From DATAEE01 sp963725145 (lineage in GTDB: Bacteria > Acidobacteriota > Vicinamibacteria > Vicinamibacterales > 2-12-FULL-66-21), in contig CAVRXL010000012.1 of NCBI GenBank assembly GCA_963725145.1, positions 744,001 through 808,000 on the forward strand: DNA of 64,000 nucleotides. Direction: 5' to 3'. The notes below the pieces were generated by a model, which was not told where the DNA came from, did not search any database, and saw only the letters and a list, made by a program, of their open reading frames with translations. A program made the position numbers and the translations under genes. This document shows, piece after piece, positions 46,154 to 54,359 of this stretch (position 1 is the first letter of the stretch; each line of letters begins with the position of its first letter).

Positions 46154-47410
46154 GTGACCCAGGAAGGGTATCTCCTCCTCGGCCTGACGGTGATCGTCGG
46201 CGTGCTGGCCGCCGTCGTCACGTTCGCCCTGCTCAAGGCAGGCGCGGCGGCGCGCCAGTCCTCGCGCGGCCTGGCCGCAAGCGGGGAGAGCGCCTTCATG
46301 CAGGCCGCCCTGGAGGAAGCGCTCGCGAAGCTCCGCGTGCAGGAGCGCGCGATGACGGCCAGGGCCGAGGCCTCCGAACGCCTGAGCAGCGAGATCATCG
46401 CCAGCATGACCTCCGGCCTCATGGTCGTCGGAACCCACGGAGACGTTCGGATCCTCAATCCGGCTGCCCGGCGGCTGCTGGGCCTCCCGGACGCCGACTG
46501 GAAGGGCGACTACCGCGAGGTGCTGGCCTCTTCGCCTCTTTCGGAGGTCATCGAGGAGAGCCTGACCGGCAGCGAGCCAATCGTCCGGCGGGCGCTGCCG
46601 TTGAAGTCGAAGACCGGAGCGTCGCATCTGGGCGTCACCGTTTCGCGGATTCGCGACGAGCACGGCGGCCTGAGCGGCGTCATCTGCCTCTTCACCGATC
46701 TCAGCGCGGTCGTGGAGCTGGAAGAGCAGCTGCGGCTCAAGGACAGCCTCGCGCGGCTCGGGGAGCTGACCGCCGGTCTCGCCCATGAATTCCGCAACGG
46801 CCTCGCGACGATCCACGGCTACAGCCGCCTCTTCGACCTGGAACGGCTGCCTCCCGAGTACCGGTCGTACGTGCAGGGCATCCGCAGCGAAGGAGATGCC
46901 CTCGGCGAGATCGTCACGAACTTCCTCAACTTCGCGCGTCCGGCCGACCTGACGCTGGCGCCGGTGGACATGCAGGTGATCGCGGAGCGGGCCGCGGACG
47001 ATATTCGAAAGGAAACGAGCGCGCGGCACGGCCAGGTGTCGGTGAAGGGAGAGTTCGGCACCGTCCTCGGCGACGAGGTGCTGCTGCGTCAGGCGATCAG
47101 CAACCTCTGCCGCAATGCGCTCGAGGCCTGCGCGGAGGCAGAGATCGCGCCTCGAATTGTCATCGAAGGCGCGCGCGACGCTTCACCCCGGCAGCTTCGC
47201 CTGACGGTTGCCGACAACGGTCCCGGAGTGGATCCTTCGCTCGGCGATCAGGTCTTCCGCCCCTTCTTCACCACCCGGGCGCGGGGAACCGGCCTCGGTC
47301 TCGCCCTCGTTCAGAAGATCGTCGTGACCCACAACGGACGCGTCACCGTAGCCGCCAATCCCGTCGGCGGGGCGACGTTTCAGGTCTCGTTGCCGCTCGC
47401 TCACGAGTAA
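46154..47410 (+). CDS. PAS-containing sensor histidine kinase
   Basis: A 418-residue kinase with one N-terminal helix (about 5-25), a coiled-coil linker, a PAS domain (about 80-185), HisKA with His in AGLAHEFRNGLATIHGYSRL near 213, and an ATPase domain (LLRQAISNLCRNALEAC, DNGPGVDPS, GTGLGLALVQKI). It starts 9 bp after pilD, with AGGA before the GTG. No regulator follows directly; the nearest unpaired one is the NtrC-type regulator at 50234, on the far side of the minor pilin genes. Confidence 0.88.
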   Translation: MTQEGYLLLGLTVIVGVLAAVVTFALLKAGAAARQSSRGLAASGESAFMQAALEEALAKLRVQERAMTARAEASERLSSEIIASMTSGLMVVGTHGDVRILNPAARRLLGLPDADWKGDYREVLASSPLSEVIEESLTGSEPIVRRALPLKSKTGASHLGVTVSRIRDEHGGLSGVICLFTDLSAVVELEEQLRLKDSLARLGELTAGLAHEFRNGLATIHGYSRLFDLERLPPEYRSYVQGIRSEGDALGEIVTNFLNFARPADLTLAPVDMQVIAERAADDIRKETSARHGQVSVKGEFGTVLGDEVLLRQAISNLCRNALEACAEAEIAPRIVIEGARDASPRQLRLTVADNGPGVDPSLGDQVFRPFFTTRARGTGLGLALVQKIVVTHNGRVTVAANPVGGATFQVSLPLAHE

Positions 47411-47541
47411 AAGCGGCACGTCGAAAAACTTCACACTTCCCGCGGCGAACCCGTTGCAGTTTTTGCCTCGTCGACTCCCACCGCCCCGCGCCATTCCTCC
47501 GTTTCGGCTGGAAAACGGGCCCGACCAAATCGGCAGACGAT

Positions 47542-47949
47542 GTGGCGCACCCGTTGCAGTGGCCTGCGCACACTGCCGTGGGCTTCAGCCTGATCGAAAC
47601 CCTGATCGCGAATGGAATCATCGTCGCCGTGGCGCTGGGCGTCGCGCCGCTCTTCGCCGTCACGACCGAAACGAACAGACGAGCGGCGTTGCACACGTGG
47701 ATGGCGATCTGCGCCGCCCAGAAGATCGAGGAACTGCGAACGATCGAGGGGGAGATTCCAGAGGGCGTCGAGCATCTCGATGCGCGCGGCGCGCTCGTGC
47801 CTCCAGCGGTCGCCGTGTACGAGCGCCGATGGTCGATCGAGCCACTCCCGGCAGACCCTGAGCGGCTGCTGTTCCTGAAAGTCATCGTTACGTCCGTGTC
47901 CCGCCGCATCGAGGCACGCGCCATAGGCGTGCGGCGGAGGGGCGGATGA
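47542..47949 (+). CDS. Minor pilin, PilV/GspI-like
   Basis: A 135-residue protein with a prepilin cleavage site after AVG and then FSLIETLIANGIIVAVALGVAPLF, Glu5 present. The leader is long (about 14 residues if GTG 47542 is the start) and poor in positive charge; GTG 47578 would give too short a leader, so the start is uncertain. Its stop overlaps the PilW-like start by 4 bp. A priming or tip role with the next two proteins is inferred from order. The 131 bp upstream (47411-47541) hold no clear promoter. Confidence 0.75.
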   Translation: MAHPLQWPAHTAVGFSLIETLIANGIIVAVALGVAPLFAVTTETNRRAALHTWMAICAAQKIEELRTIEGEIPEGVEHLDARGALVPPAVAVYERRWSIEPLPADPERLLFLKVIVTSVSRRIEARAIGVRRRGG

Positions 47950-48983
47950 AGGGCTTTTCGCTCGTCGAGCTGCTCGTCTCCATGGCGATCATGCTGGGGG
48001 TCGGTGCGGTCGTCGTATCGCTGCTCGGGCCGGCGCGACGCGCGTCGTGGCTGCAGCCCGAAGTGTCTGAGATCCAGCAGCGCGGGCGCGTCGCTGCGGG
48101 GCTCCTGTATAGGGACCTCCTCATGGCTGGGGCCGGCCTCTACCAGGGCGGGGAAGTGGCCAGGACGGGTCCACTGTCGCAGTTCTTTGCGCCGGTTCTT
48201 CCGTATCGCGCGGGCCGATCCGGTTCCGATCCCGCGCGCGGTGTCTTCCACAGAGACGATGCCGTGACGATCGTGTACGTGCCTGCGACCGCGGCGCAGG
48301 CGACGATCGGTTCTCGCATGGATGCGTCGTCCGACGCAGTCGTCGAGCTTCAGCCCGGGTGCCCGCAGGATGACCCCGGCTGCGGATTCGAAGCGGGGAT
48401 GTCGGCGCTGCTCTTCGACGGCACGACCGCGTGGGATGCTTTCGAAATCATCGAGGTCCTCGGATCGGCGCTCCGCGTCGCGCACCGAGGCCAGAATTTC
48501 ACGCGTCCCTATGAGCCCGGCAGCACCCTTGTCCAGGCCGAGTGGCATACGTACTACTTCGACCCCGCGCAGCAGCAGTTGCGGCACTACGACGGCCTCC
48601 ACACCGACGTTCCGGTTGTCGACAACGTCGCCGGCGTGCGCTTCAGCTATTTCGGCGCGGCTGACCCGCCGGCCGGGCCGAAGCCCGGACCGGGCGACGA
48701 GAATTGCGTCATCGACCGGGCCGGGCTGCCCGCGTTGCCGCGGCTGACCTCGGTCGGCCGCTCTTTGGTGGAGCTGACTCCCGGCACGTTGAATGACGGA
48801 GGACCGGGCTCTGTCGCGTGGTGCGGTGCAAACGGCAACGTCTTCGATCCGGATCTCCTTCGCATCCGTAGAGTGCGCGTCAGCATCCGGCTGCAGGCTG
48901 GACCGGAGGCGCGACCGATGGTCGGGGACGTCGAGATCGTGTTGGACGTCGCGCCGCGCAACCTGGGGTACGTCCCGCGATGA
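47946..48983 (+). CDS. Minor pilin, PilW-like
   Basis: A 345-residue prepilin with an MKG leader cut before FSLVELLVSMAIMLGVGAVVVSLL, mature Glu5 present, and a large periplasmic domain with four Cys (CPQDDPGC near 139-145, DENC near 256, AWCGAN near 297). The size and position between a PilV-like and a PilX-like gene match PilW. It overlaps both neighbours by 4 bp, so the three are translated together. Probably part of the minor-pilin complex that primes assembly. Confidence 0.85.
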   Translation: MKGFSLVELLVSMAIMLGVGAVVVSLLGPARRASWLQPEVSEIQQRGRVAAGLLYRDLLMAGAGLYQGGEVARTGPLSQFFAPVLPYRAGRSGSDPARGVFHRDDAVTIVYVPATAAQATIGSRMDASSDAVVELQPGCPQDDPGCGFEAGMSALLFDGTTAWDAFEIIEVLGSALRVAHRGQNFTRPYEPGSTLVQAEWHTYYFDPAQQQLRHYDGLHTDVPVVDNVAGVRFSYFGAADPPAGPKPGPGDENCVIDRAGLPALPRLTSVGRSLVELTPGTLNDGGPGSVAWCGANGNVFDPDLLRIRRVRVSIRLQAGPEARPMVGDVEIVLDVAPRNLGYVPR

Positions 48984-49516
48984 TTGTCGCTCTGCTTCTC
49001 ACCACGGTGCTCCTCGCGCTCAGCATGGGCCTGGTCGTCCTCACGAACATCGAGAGCGCGGTTGGGGCGAATTTCAGGAGGGCGGGGGAGGCGTTGCAAG
49101 CAGCGGAGGCGGGGATCGAGGTCGCAGTCGCACGTCTTTCCGCCGCCGATTGGGCCGTGGTCTTCAGCGGGGTCGAGCCACTCCCGTGCAGAGGTCCCGA
49201 TGGATCGCCAATTGCGCCGACCGGCTTCTACCGGACTGATGGCTCGGGCGCTAACGATCCCGTCTGGCGCTTGCAGGTTTGTGGTCCTCTGCGGGATCAA
49301 GTGCCCGCCGATGCGGTCGACCCCGTAACGGTCCTGGCGATCTGGCTCGCCGACGACCCCTCCGAAGTGGACGATGACCCGATTTTGGACACGAACGGGC
49401 GGCTGACTGTGCGGGCCGAAGCCTTCGGTCCGGCGGGAGCACACAGGGCGATCGAGGCTACCGTCGCGCGGGCCGGGTCAGAGGTGCGCATTTTGTCCTG
49501 GCGACTGCTGCGGTGA
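48980..49516 (+). CDS. Minor pilin accessory protein, PilX-like
   Basis: A 178-residue protein with an N-terminal helix IVALLLTTVLLALSMGLVVLT, then SAVGANFRRAGEALQAAEAGIEVAVARL, the PilX_N pattern. It lacks the usual leader before the helix, starting directly with MIVALLL. Two Cys (PCRG, QVCG). It overlaps the PilW-like gene by 4 bp. The missing leader may mean that the true start is upstream, inside the preceding gene, or that the protein is not cleaved. No PilY1-like gene follows. Confidence 0.75.
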   Translation: MIVALLLTTVLLALSMGLVVLTNIESAVGANFRRAGEALQAAEAGIEVAVARLSAADWAVVFSGVEPLPCRGPDGSPIAPTGFYRTDGSGANDPVWRLQVCGPLRDQVPADAVDPVTVLAIWLADDPSEVDDDPILDTNGRLTVRAEAFGPAGAHRAIEATVARAGSEVRILSWRLLR

Positions 49517-49556
49517 GGCGTCGCTCGCGCGTTGTTCTGCTAAACTATTGGTATCT

Positions 49557-50237
49557 ATGACTCAGAAGTTCCGCCGGGCGTTTCGCGCCCTTGCCATTGG
49601 TGTCGCCGCAACGGCCATCCTTGGTCGTCCGGTAGCTGGTCAGTCGCTTGCCGAGATAGCCAAGAAGGAAGAGGAACGCCGCAAGGCCGCGAAGGCAACC
49701 GCGGCTGCGAAGCCCTCCAAGGACAAAGACAAGACTCAGAAGACGCTGACCAACAAAGATCTGGTTCCGACCGAACCGGGGGCGCCACCCCCACCGGCCG
49801 CCCAGGCACCGCCGCCGTCCGCCGGGGGGCAGCCGCCGGCCACTGGGGCGCAGCCGCCGACGCACTCGCACGCCGACGAAGCGAAACCACAGTCGCCGTC
49901 CCAGCATCAGGCGCCGACGGCGCAGTCACCGGCTGCGGCCGACGAGGGCGCGGCCAAAGACGAAAAATACTGGCGGACCCGGATGACCACCGCGCGCGGC
50001 AACCTTCAGCGCCAGGAGCTGTTTCTCGAAGCGCTTCAGAGCCGCGTCAACGCGCTGACGACCGACTTCGTCAACCGCGATGATCCAGCGCAGCGCGCCC
50101 AGATCGCCGCCGATCGCCAGAAGGCCCTGGGCGAAATGGAAGCGGTGCGCAAAGAGATCGACGCGGCGAAGAAGCAACTAGCCGACCTCGAAGAAGAAGC
50201 GCGTAAAGCAGGCGTGCCGCCCGGCTGGCTTCGTTGA
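49557..50237 (+). CDS. Exported coiled-coil protein with Pro/Gln-rich linker
   Basis: A 226-residue protein with a signal peptide (ending GRPVAGQS), a short charged helix (EIAKKEEERRKAAKA), a Pro/Ala/Gln-rich linker (about 70-135) and a C-terminal coiled coil (about 138-215, ARGNLQRQELFLEALQSRV and EMEAVRKEIDAAKKQLADLEEEA). Not assigned to a family. It is likely periplasmic. Its 3' end overlaps the TTG of the NtrC-type regulator by 4 bp. ATG 49557 is preferred over an in-frame TTG at 49548. Confidence 0.8.
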   Translation: MTQKFRRAFRALAIGVAATAILGRPVAGQSLAEIAKKEEERRKAAKATAAAKPSKDKDKTQKTLTNKDLVPTEPGAPPPPAAQAPPPSAGGQPPATGAQPPTHSHADEAKPQSPSQHQAPTAQSPAAADEGAAKDEKYWRTRMTTARGNLQRQELFLEALQSRVNALTTDFVNRDDPAQRAQIAADRQKALGEMEAVRKEIDAAKKQLADLEEEARKAGVPPGWLR

Positions 50238-51628
50238 CGTCGCCAGCCGCCCGCGTTCTTCTCGTCGAAGACAAAGATTCGCTCCGCGAGATGCTGCGGC
50301 ACGCGCTCGAGCGCGAGGGGCACGCCGTGCTCGAGGCGACCAACGGCCCGGAGGCCGCGCGCGCCCTGCAGCAGGGCCAACCCGACCTCGTGCTGTCCGA
50401 CTTGCGCCTCCCGGACGGCGACGGCTTTGGCGTGCTGCGCGCCGCGAAGGAGCTCGACGCCGACATTCCCGTCATCGTCATGACCGCGTTCGGGCGCATC
50501 GAAGACGCAGTCACCGCGATGAAGGAGGGCGCGCTCGATTTTCTCGCCAAGCCTATCGATCCCGACCATCTGCTCCTGCTCGTCGCCCGGGCGCTCGAGC
50601 AGCGGCGGCTGGTCAACGAGAACATCCTGCTCCGGGAAGAGCTGGCGATCCGGCGCGGCGCGCCGTTGATCATTGGCGACGACCCGGCGCTCCGGAAGGT
50701 GATCGGATCGGTGCAGCGCGCGGCCGCGACCGACGCGACGGTGCTGATCGAAGGGGAGAGCGGAACTGGAAAGGAACTGTTCGCCCGGACGCTGCACGCC
50801 CTCAGCCAGCGGGCGGAGCAGCCGTTTGTGGCCATCAACTGCGCGGCGATTCCCGAGACGCTGCTCGAGTCGGAGCTCTTCGGCCACGAAAAGGGGGCGT
50901 TCACGGGCGCGGTAGCGCGGAAGCCAGGGAAGTTCGAGCTGGCGCACCGGGGCACGCTCTTCCTGGACGAAATCGGCGATCTGCCGCTGAGCCTGCAGGC
51001 GAAGATTCTTCGCGCGCTCGAGGAGAAACGCTTCGAGCGGCTCGGAGGAACCGCCTCGTTGCAGGTGGATGTGCGGCTGGTGGCGGCGACGAACCGCGGC
51101 CTGAAGATGCAGGTCGCGCAGCGACGATTTCGCGAGGACCTCTACTTCCGACTCTCGGTCTTCCCGATCACGGTTCCGCCACTCCGCGAGCGCCGCGAGG
51201 ATATCGCGACGCTGGCGCGGTTCTTCGTCGACCGGTTTTGCCGCGAGCTGAAGAAGAAAACGCTTCCGCTCACGCAGCCGGCGCTCGAGGCGTTGCAGAA
51301 CTATGCGTGGCCCGGCAACGTCCGGGAGCTGCAGAACTGCATCGAGCGCGCCGTGATTCTCGCGGAGGAGGAATCGCTCCATCCGCGTCATCTCAATCTG
51401 ATGTTCAGGGAGAGCCCGGACCAGGCGGCGGACCAGGATCCCTGGGCGCACGTCGATCTCTCAGGGTCGCTCGCCGACGTCACCCGTCGCACGGTTGCGG
51501 CGGTCGAGGCGCGGAAGCTCAAGGACGCGCTGCGGGAGGCGGGAGACAACAAGGGCCGGGCGTCGGAAATCCTCGGGATTACCTACAAGGCGTTTCTCCA
51601 CAAGCTGAAGGAGTACGGGATCGAGTAG
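50234..51628 (+). CDS. NtrC-family sigma-54-dependent response regulator
   Basis: A 464-residue activator. The receiver has VEDKD near residue 12 and phospho-acceptor Asp in LVLSDLRLPDGDG near 55. The AAA+ domain has GESGTGKE near 176, GAFTGA near 222 and GTLFLDEIGD. A Fis-type helix-turn-helix at the end reads GRASEILGITYKAFLHKLKEY. The probable start is TTG 50234, overlapping the preceding stop (TTGA). It is a likely partner for the kinase at 46154. Its targets are unknown; no second perfect sigma-54 site was found in the window. Confidence 0.88.
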   Translation: MTSPAARVLLVEDKDSLREMLRHALEREGHAVLEATNGPEAARALQQGQPDLVLSDLRLPDGDGFGVLRAAKELDADIPVIVMTAFGRIEDAVTAMKEGALDFLAKPIDPDHLLLLVARALEQRRLVNENILLREELAIRRGAPLIIGDDPALRKVIGSVQRAAATDATVLIEGESGTGKELFARTLHALSQRAEQPFVAINCAAIPETLLESELFGHEKGAFTGAVARKPGKFELAHRGTLFLDEIGDLPLSLQAKILRALEEKRFERLGGTASLQVDVRLVAATNRGLKMQVAQRRFREDLYFRLSVFPITVPPLRERREDIATLARFFVDRFCRELKKKTLPLTQPALEALQNYAWPGNVRELQNCIERAVILAEEESLHPRHLNLMFRESPDQAADQDPWAHVDLSGSLADVTRRTVAAVEARKLKDALREAGDNKGRASEILGITYKAFLHKLKEYGIE

Positions 51629-51639
51629 CTGACCCGCGA

Positions 51640-52719
51640 TTACCTCAGCCCGATTTTCTTCAGCGCCCGCGTCAATTCCTTCTCGTCCACGTCCTCGATC
51701 ACCGTGGCTTCGCCGATGCGCGGCGTGATGACGAACTTCAACCGTCCGTTGAGGACTTTCTTGTCGCGTCGCATCGAGGTGACCACTTGGGAGGCCGTCA
51801 GGTCGCCGACGGGGGGCAACGGACCCATCTGGACGATCAGTCTTGTCAGCGCGTCGCGGTCCGCGGTCGGCATGATGCCGCGGGCCACCGCCACTTCCGC
51901 CGCGGCGAGCATTCCGTAGCCGACCGCCTCGCCGTGCCGGAACCGACGGTACTTCGTCACCGCTTCCAGGGCGTGCGCGGTGGTGTGGCCGAAGTTCAGC
52001 ACTCGGCGTGGACCGTCCTCTCGCTCATCCGATTCGACGACTGCCGCCTTGATACGGCAGCACGCGGAGATGACCGGCTCGAGGGCGATCGCAGTGCGCG
52101 CGAAGAGCGCGGTCAAGTCGCGCGAGACGCGATCGAACAACGGGCGTTCGGCGATCATCCCGTACTTCACGACCTCGTAGAGCCCCGCACGGAACTCACG
52201 CCGCGGCAGAGTGTCGAGGAGAGACGGATCGACGGCGACGAGCACGGGCTGATGGAACGCGCCGATGAGGTTCTTCCCCTGGGCGTGATTGACGCCGACC
52301 TTGCCGCCGATCGAGCTGTCCACTTGCGCGAGCAGCGTGGTTGGAATGTGCACGAGCGCGATGCCGCGCATGTAGGTCGCCGCCGCGAAGCCGGCGGTAT
52401 CGCCGACGACGCCGCCGCCGACCGCGACGAGGACAGCGCCGCGGTCCGCCTCCGCCCGGAGGAGCGCGTCGTAAATGCGGCCGACCGTCTGAAGATTCTT
52501 GAACCGCTCACCGTCCGGGATGAGGATCGGCTCTTCCTCGGGTGACAGACCCCCGCCGATCCGCGCACCATGGACGCGCCATACTGTCGGGCTCGACACC
52601 ACGAACCGCCGCGCGCCGACGCCGGCTGAATCCAGCAGCGGATCGAGACCCGCGGCGAGGCCACGCCCGATGCGGACGTCGTAAGCGCGGGACGGGGCGT
52701 GAACGGCGGTGGTTTCCAT
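51640..52719 (-). CDS. aroB: 3-dehydroquinate synthase AroB
   Basis: A 359-residue cytoplasmic enzyme of the shikimate pathway, converting DAHP to 3-dehydroquinate with NAD+ and a divalent metal. Recognised from VGGGVVGDTAGFAAATYMRGI near 97-117, IPTTLLAQVDSSIGGKVGVN near 125-145, the metal ligands Glu in LYEVVKYG, His in NFGHTTAHALE and His in HGEAVGYGM. It is divergent from nadB (29-bp gap) and convergent with the regulator gene (11-bp gap). No other aro gene is beside it. Confidence 0.95.
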   Translation of the reverse strand: METTAVHAPSRAYDVRIGRGLAAGLDPLLDSAGVGARRFVVSSPTVWRVHGARIGGGLSPEEEPILIPDGERFKNLQTVGRIYDALLRAEADRGAVLVAVGGGVVGDTAGFAAATYMRGIALVHIPTTLLAQVDSSIGGKVGVNHAQGKNLIGAFHQPVLVAVDPSLLDTLPRREFRAGLYEVVKYGMIAERPLFDRVSRDLTALFARTAIALEPVISACCRIKAAVVESDEREDGPRRVLNFGHTTAHALEAVTKYRRFRHGEAVGYGMLAAAEVAVARGIMPTADRDALTRLIVQMGPLPPVGDLTASQVVTSMRRDKKVLNGRLKFVITPRIGEATVIEDVDEKELTRALKKIGLR

Positions 52720-52748
52720 CGGCGATTCCGGCTGAGTAGGATAGCAGA

Positions 52749-54332
52749 GTGGACCTTGCGGGCGACTTTCTGATCATCGGCAGCGGCGTCGCCGCGCTCC
52801 GCGCCGCGGCCGCTCTCTCCGACGCCGGTGACGTGGTCGTGCTGACGAAAGCGGAGCCCGCTGAGGGCAGCACGGGGTACGCCCAGGGCGGGATCGCGGC
52901 CGCGGTCGGGCCGGATGACAGTTTCGATCTGCACGCGCGGGACACGATTGCCGCCGGTGACGGGCTCTGCGACGAGGCGGCGGTGGGCGTGCTCGTCGAG
53001 GACGGCCCGCGGTACGTCCGGGAGCTCATCGAGTGGGGCGCGCGCTTCGACCGCGACGCCGGCGGCGACGTGTCGCTCGCGCGCGAGGGCGCACACAGCG
53101 TGCGCCGCGTGCTGCACGCCCGCGACGCCACGGGGCGCGAGATCGCCCGCGCGCTCTGGGAGCGTGTGTCTCACGAGCGGGCCGTGCGGGTCATCCCGCA
53201 TGCGCTCGCGGTAGAGATCGTCTGCAACGCGGATTCCGCGGTCGGCGTCCGCTTTCTCGGGCCGGACGGATCACCCGCGATCGCTCGGGCGCGCGCCGTG
53301 CTCGTCGCGACCGGCGGCGCCGGGCAGGTCTTTCGAGAGACCACCAACCCGGCGGTCGCATGCGGCGACGGCATCACGATGGCCTACCGCGCCGGCGCAC
53401 GCGTCGCCGACCTCGAGTTCGTCCAGTTTCACCCGACCGCGCTCAACGTCGAGGGGTCGCCCCGGTTTCTGCTGTCCGAGGCGCTGCGCGGCGAGGGGGC
53501 GCAGCTCGTCAACGAGGCGGGCGAGCGCTTCATGACGCGCGAAGATCCACTCGGCGATCTTGCCCCCCGCGACCGTGTGGCGCGCGCCATCTCGCGCGAA
53601 GCGGCGCGTACGGGACACCCCGTGTATCTGTCGCTGCGGCATCTCGACCCCGCGTTCGTCCACGCGCGGTTCCCCCTCATCGCCGACGCCTGCCGCCGCG
53701 CCGGCCTCGACCTCGCGCACGATCGCATTCCAGTGGGTCCGGCCGCGCACTATGTCATGGGGGGGGTATGGACGGATCTCGATGCTCGAACATCCGTCCC
53801 CGGCCTGTTCGCCGCGGGCGAGGCTGCCTGCACGGGCGTGCACGGCGCCAACCGTCTTGCCAGCAACTCGCTCCTCGAGGGGCTCGTGTTCGGCGCACGC
53901 GCGGGGAACGCCATGCGCCGCTGGGTGGACGGTGCGACCGGCTGGCCGGTTCAGACTCCGCCGGTTGCCACGCTCGCGGCCGCGTGGTCCGGGGCCCTGC
54001 TGACGCCGACGCTGCCGGCCGCCGGCGTGAAAGATCTGATGTGGCGGTCCGTCGGCCTCTTCAGGGACCGCGCCGGGCTCGATCGGGCCGCCGAGAAGCT
54101 CGATGACGCGTGGCTGGCCCTGCGCGCGCCGCTCGACGATGGGTTGCGCCTGGATGCCGACGGATGGCGCGCGCTCACGATTCTGACCGTTGCGCGGTTG
54201 ACCGCGCGCGCGGCCCGCCGTCGCGAGGAGAGCCGCGGCGCGCACTTCCGCTCGGATTTTCCGGCCCGCGACGATATACACTGGAAGCGCCACGTGTCGG
54301 AAACGATCGAGGCGACGACGTCGGAACCCTAG
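52749..54332 (+). CDS. nadB: L-aspartate oxidase NadB
   Basis: A 527-residue FAD enzyme of NAD biosynthesis that oxidises L-aspartate to iminoaspartate. The FAD-binding GSGVAALRAAAAL is near residue 11, substrate-loop STGYAQGGIAAAV near 43-55, HDATGREIARAL-type RDATGREI near 127, EFVQFHPTAL near 223, VGPAAHYVMGGV near 330 and ANRLASNSLLEGLVFG near 370. Other NAD genes (nadA, nadC) are not adjacent. GTG 52749 follows an aggat-type site and begins directly with the nucleotide-binding fold. Confidence 0.93.
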   Translation: MDLAGDFLIIGSGVAALRAAAALSDAGDVVVLTKAEPAEGSTGYAQGGIAAAVGPDDSFDLHARDTIAAGDGLCDEAAVGVLVEDGPRYVRELIEWGARFDRDAGGDVSLAREGAHSVRRVLHARDATGREIARALWERVSHERAVRVIPHALAVEIVCNADSAVGVRFLGPDGSPAIARARAVLVATGGAGQVFRETTNPAVACGDGITMAYRAGARVADLEFVQFHPTALNVEGSPRFLLSEALRGEGAQLVNEAGERFMTREDPLGDLAPRDRVARAISREAARTGHPVYLSLRHLDPAFVHARFPLIADACRRAGLDLAHDRIPVGPAAHYVMGGVWTDLDARTSVPGLFAAGEAACTGVHGANRLASNSLLEGLVFGARAGNAMRRWVDGATGWPVQTPPVATLAAAWSGALLTPTLPAAGVKDLMWRSVGLFRDRAGLDRAAEKLDDAWLALRAPLDDGLRLDADGWRALTILTVARLTARAARRREESRGAHFRSDFPARDDIHWKRHVSETIEATTSEP

Positions 54333-54359
54333 CCCGCAGATTCAATTCTGGAACCGAGA

